A stretch of 64,000 nt of DNA from Branchiostoma floridae (taxonomy: Eukaryota; Chordata; Leptocardii; Amphioxiformes; Branchiostomatidae). Location of the stretch: NCBI RefSeq assembly GCF_000003815.2, contig NW_023365714.1:183858-247857 (forward strand), in the 5' to 3' direction. This document shows positions 21,114 to 30,821 of the stretch, piece after piece. Position numbers and translations under genes: made by a program. The notes under the pieces are model-generated. The model had not been told where the DNA came from, searched no databases, and was given only the letters and a program-made list of their open reading frames with translations. Each line of letters begins with the position of its first letter. Within the stretch, counting starts at the first letter, position 1.

Positions 21114-23000
21114 CTACAAACCAGGCAGACCTCTGGGTAGTCCCGACGGGCAGGTTTGCTGGTAGATGAAATGGTTCTTCAGGGGTCCGTAGCTGTTTGC
21201 ATCGTCAGATTCTGCCGGCCCGTTCTGGTGACCTGTCTGAGACCCTCCTACCTTGATGGGCGGAAGTGGAGGCCGCAGAACCGCGGAACTCTGATCAAAG
21301 CTGTACGGGAGCGGGACTGTTCCCGGCCCTCCTGCCCGGCTTTCTACGTCATCAGATGCAGGGTCTGCTGCCCTTGCCGAGGAGGCATCCTGCCCGGTGT
21401 GAGCACGGTCTCTGGTTGGTGCGTCGTTTGTGTTGCTGCGAACATCACTGAGGTCTGACACTGGAGCAGGGCTCGTCTTGACCCTTGTCTTCATACACCG
21501 GATCGCGAGGAGAATAGCTGAGGTGAGGAGAGAGCCAACAACCCCGCCAAGTAAACCGCTGAGGAAGGCTGAGAGGGAGAACGAACCGGGAGGTGATACA
21601 GTACTGTGATCTACAGGAGACGAGGTACTTGGTGTGAAGTAGATTTCTGTTGTTGTCGTCTCACAGAACAGATCATCAGGATTTACCTCGTGTAGTAAGC
21701 TTTTCCCTGAAATGTTAGCAGGTCCGGTACAGTTGATCTGGCTCCCGAATGCATAAGACCCGGTCATTCTTTGCTTAAAGGGAAGCATCCTGCAGTCACA
21801 CTGCCAGGGGTTGTTGGAGATGTCAACAGTTGAGATGTTGGCCAGTATGTCATACGCCATGAGTGGGAGTGTCTCCATCTGGTTGTCGGCCATGCTAAGC
21901 CATGGCAGTGCTGAAGTATTTAGATTCGACAAGGCCTCAATAGGGAAAGTGCTGATGTTGTTGTGAGATAAATCCAATGTGCGGAGCGCTGACAAATTTA
22001 CCCATGCCCCAGCTTCAATTGTGCTGATGTTGTTGTTAGACAGGTATAAGTATTGTAGATTGGGCAGATTCACAAACGTGCAAGCTGCGATAGTTGTTAG
22101 CTGGTTGTACTGAATGTTAAGATTACGGAGCTGCGGGGTGACGTGAAAAGTTTCTGGTTCGATGCTGCCGATGTCATTATGATACAGATAAAGGTACTCC
22201 AGGTTATCAAGCCCCACAAACGTGTCAGCAGTGAGGCTGATTAACTGGTTGCTGGACATATGCAGATTTCGCAGTCTGGGCAGGTTTACAAAGGTTCCCG
22301 CCTCGATACTGGGGATGTTGTTGTTATCCAAGTAAAGGTACAACAGGTTGTCAAGTCCCTGAAACATGTCAGCTGTGAGGCTGGTTAACTGGTTATTGTG
22401 CAGCTGCAGATTTCGCAGTTGGGGCAGGTTTACATATGTTCCCACCTCGATACTGCGGATGTTGTTGGAAAACAGATAAAGGGTCTCCAGATTATCAAGT
22501 CCCTTAAACATGTCAGCTGCGAGGCTGGTTAACTGATTATTGTGCAGACGCAGATACCGCAGTCGGGGCAGGTTTACAAATGTTCCTGCCTCGATACTGC
22601 TGATATCATTGTTATACAGGTAAAGCCTTTCTAGGTTCTCAAGGCCCACAAACATGTCAGATTGAATGCTTGCTAACTGGTTAAACTGAAGGTACAGGAA
22701 AATTAAGCTGGCCAAGTTGTGGAACGCTCCGCTATTGATGACGGAGATCTGGTTGGAACCAAGATGTAATTCTGTCAGGCTGCTGTACCTGGAGAAGTCG
22801 GACTGGTTTAAGATTGTGATTAAGTTGCCCCACAGGTACAGGTGAGTGATGGATGTAGGGAGGTCCTGAGGAACACTGCTGAGGCCTCTGCTGCTGCAGT
22901 CACAGTCTGATGAACAGCTGCTGCTACAGGCTGCGGTCGGTCCAGCTTCCTTCAGCATGATCAGCAGAAGAACCAGCATCATCTTCATCTTGTTCAGCAT
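21114..23000 (-). CDS. LRR-4: LRR transmembrane receptor with 14 LRRs
   Basis: About 628 residues, single coding exon. Signal peptide MLNKMKMMLVLLLIM to TAA|CSSSC, LRRNT (CSSDCDCSSRGLSSVP), fourteen LRRs, LRRCT (NPWQCDCRMLPFKQRM to DDLFCET), a short Thr/Ser/Pro stalk, a helix (LLGGVVGSLLTSAILLAI) and a tail of about 120 residues with RPPLPPI and HFIYQQTCPSGLP, nearly identical to LRR-1's. Repeats 5-10 are three copies of a 48-residue pair (LRNL..NNQLTSLTADMF, then a LYL..NNI.SIE half), showing expansion by two-LRR units of 144 bp. I chose the ATG at 22998-23000; the nine codons upstream lie before a splice acceptor (CCTCACACAG|ACAAA-ATG). The extracellular solenoid should bind a ligand along its concave face; which one is unknown. 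Confidence 0.9.
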   Translation of the reverse strand: MLNKMKMMLVLLLIMLKEAGPTAACSSSCSSDCDCSSRGLSSVPQDLPTSITHLYLWGNLITILNQSDFSRYSSLTELHLGSNQISVINSGAFHNLASLIFLYLQFNQLASIQSDMFVGLENLERLYLYNNDISSIEAGTFVNLPRLRYLRLHNNQLTSLAADMFKGLDNLETLYLFSNNIRSIEVGTYVNLPQLRNLQLHNNQLTSLTADMFQGLDNLLYLYLDNNNIPSIEAGTFVNLPRLRNLHMSSNQLISLTADTFVGLDNLEYLYLYHNDIGSIEPETFHVTPQLRNLNIQYNQLTTIAACTFVNLPNLQYLYLSNNNISTIEAGAWVNLSALRTLDLSHNNISTFPIEALSNLNTSALPWLSMADNQMETLPLMAYDILANISTVDISNNPWQCDCRMLPFKQRMTGSYAFGSQINCTGPANISGKSLLHEVNPDDLFCETTTTEIYFTPSTSSPVDHSTVSPPGSFSLSAFLSGLLGGVVGSLLTSAILLAIRCMKTRVKTSPAPVSDLSDVRSNTNDAPTRDRAHTGQDASSARAADPASDDVESRAGGPGTVPLPYSFDQSSAVLRPPLPPIKVGGSQTGHQNGPAESDDANSYGPLKNHFIYQQTCPSGLPRGLPGL

Positions 23001-23863
23001 TTTGTCTGTGTGAGGGGGAGAAGCCATGACATGTGATCACGTACTCAATCCTTACAAAAACATCTCTTGCGATCGTGACAGGAAATGGCCGTTGCTCGGT
23101 CATTTTAACATTTTCAAATCATCATTGATAAATAGATAAATGAATTGAATTGGGGAAAACTTTACCTGTTATCTGGTAGTTCTAATCCTTTGAATTTGTG
23201 CCATTGGTAAAGGCACATACCATATATTTCCTTACTCGACGTAGATGAACAAGATAACAAATTTGGAGGATCTGCTGCAGTACTATAACAGGTCGCTAGG
23301 TAGGGATCAAGACAAGCCGTTGAGGCATCGTCTTCCCTCAGAGATATGTACAATGTACAATGTGCGTCCGAACCTTCAAAGTTCGCACGTTTTATTGTAT
23401 CGACGAATCTTTGTTACCTACACCACCATGTCTTTTTATACAGAGAAACTTGAGCGGGTGGTCCTGAAACAAACCTTTGTGTACCCATGTTTCCAAACTT
23501 CACCTTGATTCATGAAGCTGAGCGCTCTTTTGGCGGCGATTGTCGGTACCTCGGCTTATATATATATATAACTTCTGTAACCTTCTGTACCTTAGCAAGA
23601 CATACAGGGTGACGTTAGTCCTGAAATAGTCGCTACGCCAAAAAAAGTCCGTCTGACCTCCGCTACAGCTGTGTCCGCCGACTTGAACCAAACCCTGTAA
23701 CTGCTCAGCACAAAATTCCGTTGTTTATCAAACTTCTCTGTACCTTAGCAAGACATATCTGGTAAAGTTGGTCCTAACATAGTCGTCACGCTTCGATTTT
23801 ACCTCCTTCTGTACCTTAGCCGGGCATACCGAATGACAGTAGTCCTGATATAGTTGATCTTAC
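23001..23863 (-). other. 5'UTR intron of LRR-4
   Basis: Non-coding, flanked by the acceptor at 23005-23006 and the donor at 23863. It contains a short TA run (about 23556-23572) and a second exon-1-like copy at about 23640-23705 without a clear donor. Confidence 0.5.
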
Positions 23864-23941
23864 CTGCTCTAACTCAAGTTCAACTCGTCCGGGCGTCAGC
23901 TGTGTCCGACGTCTTGAACCAAACCTGTAACTGCGCAGCAC
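23864..23941 (-). promoter_or_regulatory. Non-coding exon 1 of LRR-4
   Basis: Minus-strand reading: TGCTGCGCAGTTACAGGTTT, then GGTTCAAGACGTCGGACAC, ending TAGAGCAG|GTAAGA, the strongest donor in the set. Confidence 0.6.
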
Positions 23942-25454
23942 GAAATGACTGTTTTATGATCCCCCTCCTCAATTTAAACAACACAAACACCGACTATTCA
24001 GGCAGAGTCATTTGATCAGGTTGGCTTTGAAGTAGTAACAATGGCGTACCTGGATCCATGACCAAGTTTTTGTTCTCCTAGTGAACGATCTGGCTTACCA
24101 GTTAGTTGTCCATAAACAGAAGCATTGTGCTCGCCATGAATACAGCCGTGAAAGTTATACCCGCTCCGACCTGCCTTCGCATAACGCAGGGTTGAGGTTA
24201 CGTCAGGTCAGAGCGGGTAGAACTTTCACGGCTACCATTGCTCGAAGTAAAGTTTCTCCTGTGCTTCACAGTTAACGAACAGATGGTAAATAAACAACTG
24301 CTCTAAAGGGACAGGCACTAAAATGTTTAGAAACATAAAAGTAAGGTGTTTATTATATACCTTTAACATCAAAGTAAGGTGTTTATTATATACCTTTAAT
24401 GAAATTATTAAGGTAAACTAGATGTCCTCTTTTCTGCAGTATCCTTGTTGGCCGGAAGGCAACGCTTTGACCCTTCTATTAATTTGCTCATTTGACAAAA
24501 ACATACACGTAAAGCTCATGCAACATAAGAAAACCAGCATATCGTATGCTTTGCGATTTTACTAATTTTCTATGATGATGCGATTTTACTATTTTCTTGT
24601 TAACTTTTAGTTCTAAAGCCTCAACTCAACATATTCCGATCGCGACATAATCACAAAAAGAAGTTTATATGAAAGTCACAAGCAGACAACATGATATCAA
24701 TGACGACAATACACAATGATAATTCTTTCTTATATTGGCCTGTAAAAATATCAAAGTTGTGGTCATATAGCTGCAACTTTCGTCATAAAACACCCAATCT
24801 AGTCTCACTCAAATATAGCAAGTTATTTTTATAGCCAGCAACTAAGGTTATAGCTGAAGACAGACAATAAATCAGCACGCAGTGTACAATGTTATACTTG
24901 ATTAATCATTTCTCAGAATTTCTTGTGGATTCTGAAGCATCACGTAATCACAAATTCGCAGTCTTATGCAAACATATGGAATTCCGTGACCTCACACAAA
25001 CATCACAACAGTAAAATACAATTTCGTTTGTCTTCAAAGTATACAAGGTTTCGATTCAAAGCAGCATAACAATAGAATAACAATTCCGGTTCACTTTCAA
25101 AAGAAATAAAAACCTAAAGCCTCACAAAAAACACCACAGCAAGAGAAATACAATTTCATTACTCTCAAAATCTATGAACTTCTAAAGTATCACGCAAACA
25201 TCACAACAGTAAAATACAATTCCTTTTTTTGTTTCCTCAAAACATGCAAACGTTTGGTCATAGCAAAAAAAATGATTCGTAAAAATCTATGATAAAAGAG
25301 TATTGCAAGCACTTTGAAAAATAGCATTTCATTACAAAGTCTTAGTCCGGTTTTATTTGTAGCTTGAAATATCTGTACGTCTACCTTTATTCAGTCTCAA
25401 TTTTACTTGTTTATTTTGTAAAAGGCAATTATCGAGCATGTTGGAGTTTGCAAT
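23942..25454 (-). other. Intergenic and 3' region, duplicate of 19.66-21.1 kb
   Basis: No gene. Block-by-block similar to the region left of LRR-4: the hairpin, TCAAAGTTGTGGTCATA, ACTTGATTAAT and the 3'UTR phrases appear in the same order. This defines the boundary of a tandem segmental duplication of about 4.5 kb. Confidence 0.6.
24145..24232. repeat. Foldback hairpin, copy 2 (best paired)
   Basis: GCCGTGAAAGTTATACCCGC plus TCCGACCTG pairs with CAGGTCAGAGCGGGTAG plus AACTTTCACGGC across a loop of about 30 bases. Confidence 0.75.
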
Positions 25455-25632
25455 TTACAAACCTGCAAGACGTTTGGGCAGTCCGGACGGGCAGGTTTGC
25501 TGGTAAATGAAGTGGTTCTTCAAAGGCTCACAGCTGTTTGCAGCATCAGTTTCTGCCAGAACGTCCTGGTGACCTGCCTGAGACCCTCCTCCCTTGATGG
25601 GCGGAAGTGGAGAACGCAGAACAGGAGAATTG
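25455..25632 (-). pseudogene. Orphan LRR-receptor tail fragment
   Basis: Minus-strand reading gives an undamaged C-terminal tail: VLRSPLPPIKGGGSQAG, then SCEPLKNHFIYQQTCPSG, LPKRLAGL and a stop (TAA at 25455-25457). It has no helix, LRRCT or LRR in front; the LRR-5 stop lies about 20 bases upstream of it in the gene's direction. The sequence is closer to the LRR-1/LRR-4 tail type than to LRR-5's own tail. It is a relic of a truncated duplication, or a tail that could replace LRR-5's by recombination. Confidence 0.8.
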
Positions 25633-25648
25633 ATGGCGAAAGATTTTT

Positions 25649-27985
25649 TTACAAACCTCCCAGATTTTTGGGTAACCGGGATGGGCGGGTTTGCTGATAT
25701 ATTAGATGCCTGCTCAGAGATGCATTTAAAGCATCAGCACCATGTGCAACTTCTGGCGCGTTCTGGTGACCTGCCTGAAACCTTCCTCCCTTGATGGGCG
25801 GAAGTGGAGGCCGCAGAACCGCGGAACTCTGATCAAAGCTGTACGGAAGCGGGACTGTTCCTGATCCTCCTGCTCGGCTCCCTACGTCATCAGATGCAGG
25901 ACCTGCTGCCCTTGCCGCGGGGGCACCCTGCCCTGTGTGAGCACGGTCTCTGGTTGCTGCGTCGTCTGTGTTGCTGTGAACATCACTGAGGTCTGGTACA
26001 GGGGTAGGGCTCGTCTTGACCCTAGTCTTCATACACCAGATCGCGAGGAGAACAGCCGAGGTGAGAAGAGAGCCAACAACCCCGCCAAGTAAACCGCTGA
26101 GGAAGGATGAGAGGGAGAAGGAACCGGAAGGAGATGTAGTACCGCCTTCTGTCAATCTTGGATGGGTGGTACTTGGAGTAGCTGATGGAGAAGATTTCAA
26201 GTGAAAGTGTTCAGTACTTGGATTATCAGTCGGGGAAGATGGCGAGTGGAGGCGGGTGGCACTTGAAGGGGTTGATGGAGAAGATGCGGAGTGAAAGTGG
26301 GTTTTACTTGGAGTTCTTTGAAAGTTGGTTGTACTTGAGGTTGCTGCCTGAGAGGATGAAGAGTGAAAGTGTGTGGGTCTTGGAGCAGCTGTTGTGGAAG
26401 ATTCCAAGTCAAATTGTTCGGTACTAGGAGTATCTGTCGGGGAAGATGACGAGTGAAAGTGAGTGGAAATTTCAGTAGTTGTCGGAGAAGATTCCAAATT
26501 AAAGGTTGTTCTACTCGGAGTGGTTGGGGAAAATACGGAGGGAAGGTCGGTGGTACTTAGAGTTGTTGTTGGAAAAGATGGTGAGTGAACGTCGGTGGTA
26601 CTTGGAGTTACTGTTGTGGAAGATTCAAAGAGAAAGTTGGTGGTACTTAGAGTCGTTGTGCTCTGATCTACAGGAGACGAGGTACTTGGGGTGGAGGATA
26701 TATCTGTTGTTGTCTCTTCACAGACCAGATCGTCAGGATTTGCGTCCCGTAGTAAGCTTTTCCCTGTAAGGTTAGCAGGTCCGGCACAGATGATCTGGGT
26801 CTCAAATGGGTAAGACCCGGTCATTCTTTGCTTAAAGGGGCACATCCTGTAGTCACACTGCCAGAGGTTGTTAGATATGTCAACAGTTGAAATGGGAGCC
26901 AGTATGTCATACGCAATGGGTGGGAGTGTCTCCATGCTGTTGTCGTCCATGCTAAGGTCTGAAAGTGCTGAAGTATTTAGATTCGACAAGTCCTCAACTG
27001 GGAAAGTGTTTATATAGTTGTGAGATAAATCCAATCTGCGGAGCGCTGTCAAATTTGCCAATGCCCCATCTTCAATGGTGCGGATGTTGTTGCCATGCAG
27101 GTATAAGTATTGTAGTTGGTGCAGATTCACAAACGTGCCAGCTGCGATGGTTGTTAGGTGGTTGTTCTCAATGCGAAGTTCACGGAGCTGCGGGATGAGG
27201 TGAAAAGTTTCTGGTTCGATGCTGCTGATGTCATTATGGTGCAGATAAAGGTACTGCAGGTTATCAAGTCCCTCAAACATGTCAGCTGTGAGGTCGGTTA
27301 TCTGATTATTGTGCAGACGCAGATTTCGCAGTTGGGGCAGGTTTACAAACGTGGCTGCTGCGATGGTTGTTATGTGGTTGTAATGAAGGTAAAGATTACG
27401 GAGCTGCGGGGTGACGTGGAAAGTTTCTGGTTCGATGCTGCTGATGTCATTTTGGTGCAGATAAACGTCCTCCAGATTATCAAGTCCTACAAACGTGTCA
27501 GCTGTGAGGTTGGTTAACTGGTTATTGTACAGACTCAGAGTTTGCAGTTGGGGCAGGTTTACAAATGTTTCTTCCTCGATAGTGCTGATATCATTGTTAT
27601 GCAGGTGAAGGACCTCTAGGCTATCAACTCCCACAAACATGTCAGCTCGGATGCTGGTTAACTGGTTATTATAAAGATACAAGTAGGTTAAGCTTGTCAA
27701 ATTGTGGAACGCTCCGCTGTTGATTACAGAGATCTGGTTGGAAGTAAGATGTAATTCTGTCAGGCTGCTGTACCTGGAGAAGTCGGACTGGTTTAAGGTT
27801 GTGATGACGTTGTTACGCAAGTCGAGGATAGTGATGTCTGTAGGCAGGTCCCGAGGAACACTGCTGAGGCCTCTGTTGCTGCAGGTACAGCCTGATGAAC
27901 AGCTGCTGCTGCAGGCTGCGGTCGGTCCAGGCTCCTTCAGTATGACCAGCAGAAGAACCAGCATCCTCTTCATCTTGTTCGTCAT
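25649..27985 (-). CDS. LRR-5: long LRR transmembrane receptor with Ser/Thr/Pro stalk
   Basis: About 778 residues, single coding exon. Signal peptide MTNKMKRMLVLLLVIL to TAA|CSSSC, LRRNT (CSSGCTCSNRGLSSVP), thirteen LRRs, LRRCT, a stalk of about 200 residues built of degenerate SS(P/S)TTTPSTT.FH units (mucin-like, likely O-glycosylated), a helix (LLGGVVGSLLTSAVLLAIW) and a tail with RPPLPPI and HLIYQQTRPSRLP. A three-LRR block of 72 residues is duplicated (TADTFVGLDNL.. and TADMFEGLDNL..). The LRRCT reads LWQCDYRMCPF where paralogues have PWQCDCRMLPF, so one cysteine is lost and a new one appears three residues later. The start at 27983-27985 follows an acceptor (CTTCTTACAG|ACAAA-ATG). Confidence 0.88.
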   Translation of the reverse strand: MTNKMKRMLVLLLVILKEPGPTAACSSSCSSGCTCSNRGLSSVPRDLPTDITILDLRNNVITTLNQSDFSRYSSLTELHLTSNQISVINSGAFHNLTSLTYLYLYNNQLTSIRADMFVGVDSLEVLHLHNNDISTIEEETFVNLPQLQTLSLYNNQLTNLTADTFVGLDNLEDVYLHQNDISSIEPETFHVTPQLRNLYLHYNHITTIAAATFVNLPQLRNLRLHNNQITDLTADMFEGLDNLQYLYLHHNDISSIEPETFHLIPQLRELRIENNHLTTIAAGTFVNLHQLQYLYLHGNNIRTIEDGALANLTALRRLDLSHNYINTFPVEDLSNLNTSALSDLSMDDNSMETLPPIAYDILAPISTVDISNNLWQCDYRMCPFKQRMTGSYPFETQIICAGPANLTGKSLLRDANPDDLVCEETTTDISSTPSTSSPVDQSTTTLSTTNFLFESSTTVTPSTTDVHSPSFPTTTLSTTDLPSVFSPTTPSRTTFNLESSPTTTEISTHFHSSSSPTDTPSTEQFDLESSTTAAPRPTHFHSSSSQAATSSTTNFQRTPSKTHFHSASSPSTPSSATRLHSPSSPTDNPSTEHFHLKSSPSATPSTTHPRLTEGGTTSPSGSFSLSSFLSGLLGGVVGSLLTSAVLLAIWCMKTRVKTSPTPVPDLSDVHSNTDDAATRDRAHTGQGAPAARAAGPASDDVGSRAGGSGTVPLPYSFDQSSAVLRPPLPPIKGGRFQAGHQNAPEVAHGADALNASLSRHLIYQQTRPSRLPKNLGGL

Positions 27986-28905
27986 TTTGTCTGTAAGAAG
28001 GAGAGGAGCCATAACATGCGATCACATAATCAATTCTTACAAACAAATCTCTTGGCAACTTGGCAGGAAATGGCCGTCGCTCTGGCATTTTAACAATGTC
28101 AAATCACTATTGAATAGGGGAAAACTTGACCTGGCATCTGGTAGTTCTAATCCCCTAAAATTGTGCCCTTGGGAAAGGCACATATTCGACGTTAATTAAT
28201 AAGATAACAAATTCGGAAGATCTGCTGCAGTACCATAACAAGTCGCTTGGCGGTGCTAAAATCTTATTGTTTTCATCTGATTTGATTCTCGACCTACCCA
28301 CATATCAAATATCAAGAAATCCGTTGAGGCATTCTCGAGTTATTGTTCTTCCCTCAGACACATGTACAACTACAATGTATGATGTGTTTCAGAACCATTA
28401 TAGGTTTATTGTACGAACGAATCTTTGTAGACCAAGTGTTTCCTGATACTCCCGGTTACCTAACACCGCCATGTCTTTTCATACAGAGCAACATGAGCGG
28501 TTGGTCCTGAAACAAACCTTGGAACTGCTTTGTTTACGTCCTTGTGTATCCATGTTTTCCTTATCAGCTACCTTCCCTCCAATAAGATCAAACTTCTCAC
28601 CTTGAACGAAAGAAGCTGAACGCTCGTTTGGCGTCGGTTGTTTATTTTGTACCTTGGCTTCCGTAAACGGTAGCCTTCTGTACCTTAGCCAGACATACCA
28701 TGCCAAAAAAAGGTTTGTCTGCCATCTGCTGTGTCCGCCGTCTTGAACCAAACCCTGTAACTACGCAGCACGAAATTCCGTTTTTTATCAAACTTCTCTG
28801 TACCTTAGCAAGGCATATCTGGTTAAGGTGGTCGTCACGCTTCGTACCTTCTGTACCTTAGCCGGACATACCGAATGACAGTAGTCCTGATATAGTTGAT
28901 TTTAA
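27986..28905 (-). other. 5'UTR intron region of LRR-5
   Basis: Non-coding, closely similar to the LRR-4 upstream region. It contains one exon-1-like copy at about 28715-28775, followed on the minus strand by GGCATG|GTATGT, a possible donor. Confidence 0.45.
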
Positions 28906-28985
28906 CTGCTTTAAGTCAAGTCCAACTCGTCTGGCGTCAGTTGTGTCCGGTGTCTTGAACCAAACCTGTAACTGCGCAGCACGAA
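28906..28985 (-). promoter_or_regulatory. Exon-1 copy of LRR-5 with mutated donor
   Basis: The body is almost identical to the LRR-4 exon 1, but after AAGCAG the sequence is TTAAAA where LRR-4 has GTAAGA. The canonical GT is lost. LRR-5 may use the other copy near 28.7 kb. Confidence 0.5.
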
Positions 28986-30821
28986 ATGACTGTTTTATGA
29001 TCCACCTCCTCAGTTTCACAACAAAAACACCGACTATTCAGGCAAAGTCATTTGAGATGGTTGGCCTTAAAGCAGAAACAATTGCGTACGTATATTGGAT
29101 CCATGACCAAGTTTTTGTTCTCCTAGTGAAACGATCGGGCTTACCAATTGTTCTTAAACAGAAGCATTTCGCTCGCCATGAATACAACTGTGAAAGTTGT
29201 ACCCGCTCCGACCTGCCTTTACATAATGCAGGGTGGAGGTCAAGTCAGGTCAGAGCGGGTAGAACTTTCACGGCCACCATTTTGCTTGAATTAAAATATC
29301 CCATGTGCTTCGCAGTTAACAAACAGCTGGTAAATAAACACCCGCTCTAAAAGGACAGGCACAAAAATGCTCACTTTACTGATTTAATGACTTGTTTAGA
29401 AACATGTAAGTAAGGTGTTGATTCTAGACCCTTGATGAAATTAGTATGGTAAACATGGTGTCCTCTTTCCTGCAGTATCCTTGTTGGCCGCTATGCAACG
29501 CTTCTACCTTTCCATTGATTTTGCTCATTTGACAGAAACATACTTGACAAGTCTTGTGGATTTCAATCAATATTATAAGAAAACCAGCATATCGTTTGCT
29601 TTGCGATTTTACTATTTTCTAGTTGACTTTTGAGTTCTCATATACACTTACAGTCTAAAGCCTCAACTCAACATATACCGACATTATCACAAAAGTGAGT
29701 TTATAAGTCTAAAAGTATCAAGCAGACAACATGATATCAAAGACGACAATACACATGAATAATTCTTTTATCTATTTGGCTAGAAAATATCAAAGTTGTG
29801 GTCATAGCTGCAACTTTCGTCATAAAACACCCATTCTAGTATCACGCAAATATCGCCCAAAAAAAACCATCCTTCTTGCTGGGCTACATAGTCTAAAGCC
29901 TCAACTTGGCAGTGATAAAGATATTCTGACATAATCACAAAAATGAGTTTGTTTGAATACAAGACAACAATGACGAAAATTCAAAACAAAATGCATTTAT
30001 TCATTTGTCTGGAAAAATATTAAGTTGTAGTCAAATCTACAACTTTCATTATAAAGCGCCTAAAACTTTTACCACGCAGTGTTGGTTGGTTGGTTATACA
30101 GCAGCCAGTCTATATATTATATATACATGACACTAACGACTTCATTTTCCGGTCTTACTCAAACATCGCAACACTGAATGTTGTTCTTCCTTTGATACCA
30201 AATCAAAGCTGTCAGCAACCAAAGTTATAGATGAGGACAAACATTTGAAAAATTCAGAACGTAGTGTACAATGTAGTACTGGCTTAACATGTTATTACAC
30301 AGGGTGAGAGGTGAATTCTAAATGATATATGCAAACATCACTGCAACGAAAAAATAGAATTGGGTTTGTCTCTTCAAATAGTATACCTTACAAAATCATA
30401 TTGTATAAAACTCCAAAGTCTCCTGCAAACACGGAATTCATAAGCCTCACGCACACATCACAACAGTAACAGGAGACAATTCTGTTTTCCTTCAAATTAT
30501 ACAATATTCTAAAGACTCACCAAAACATCACAGCATTGGAAATACAATTCCGTTTTTCTTCACAAATTGCGGGAAATTACAACTGTACTGAATACACATT
30601 GTCTTGAAAATTGAACTGTCACTCATTGAACAGAACGTGTGAAATACTATGTATTCACAGAGTATTTGGCTCTAGTCAGGTTTTTATTCTAGGATTTTTG
30701 GACGTTTAATACTTTTATTTTCTTTTTTTTTTACATTTTAAGTACAGGTTGTTCTTCCTGGATCATGGGAAGTTCAGGATGATTGTTGACGTCATCAGAC
30801 TGCCACAGTCCTAACCACTGA
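28986..30821 (-). other. Intergenic and 3' region of LRR-6
   Basis: No gene. The first kilobase repeats the 19.7/24.0 kb block (hairpin at 29187-29274). From about 30.0 kb there are diverged 3'UTR phrases (AACATCACTGCAACG, CATCACAACAGTAACAGG). Confidence 0.5.
29187..29274. repeat. Foldback hairpin, copy 3
   Basis: Same element as at 24145. The right arm (AGAGCGGGTAGAACTTTCAC) is identical, while the left arm has two or three mismatches. Confidence 0.65.

Noticed and set aside
13660-28012. Cluster genes as simple retrocopies of LRR-9
   Set aside because: They keep a 5'UTR intron next to the start and carry their own promoter-like exon; no poly(A) tract or flanking target duplication was seen.
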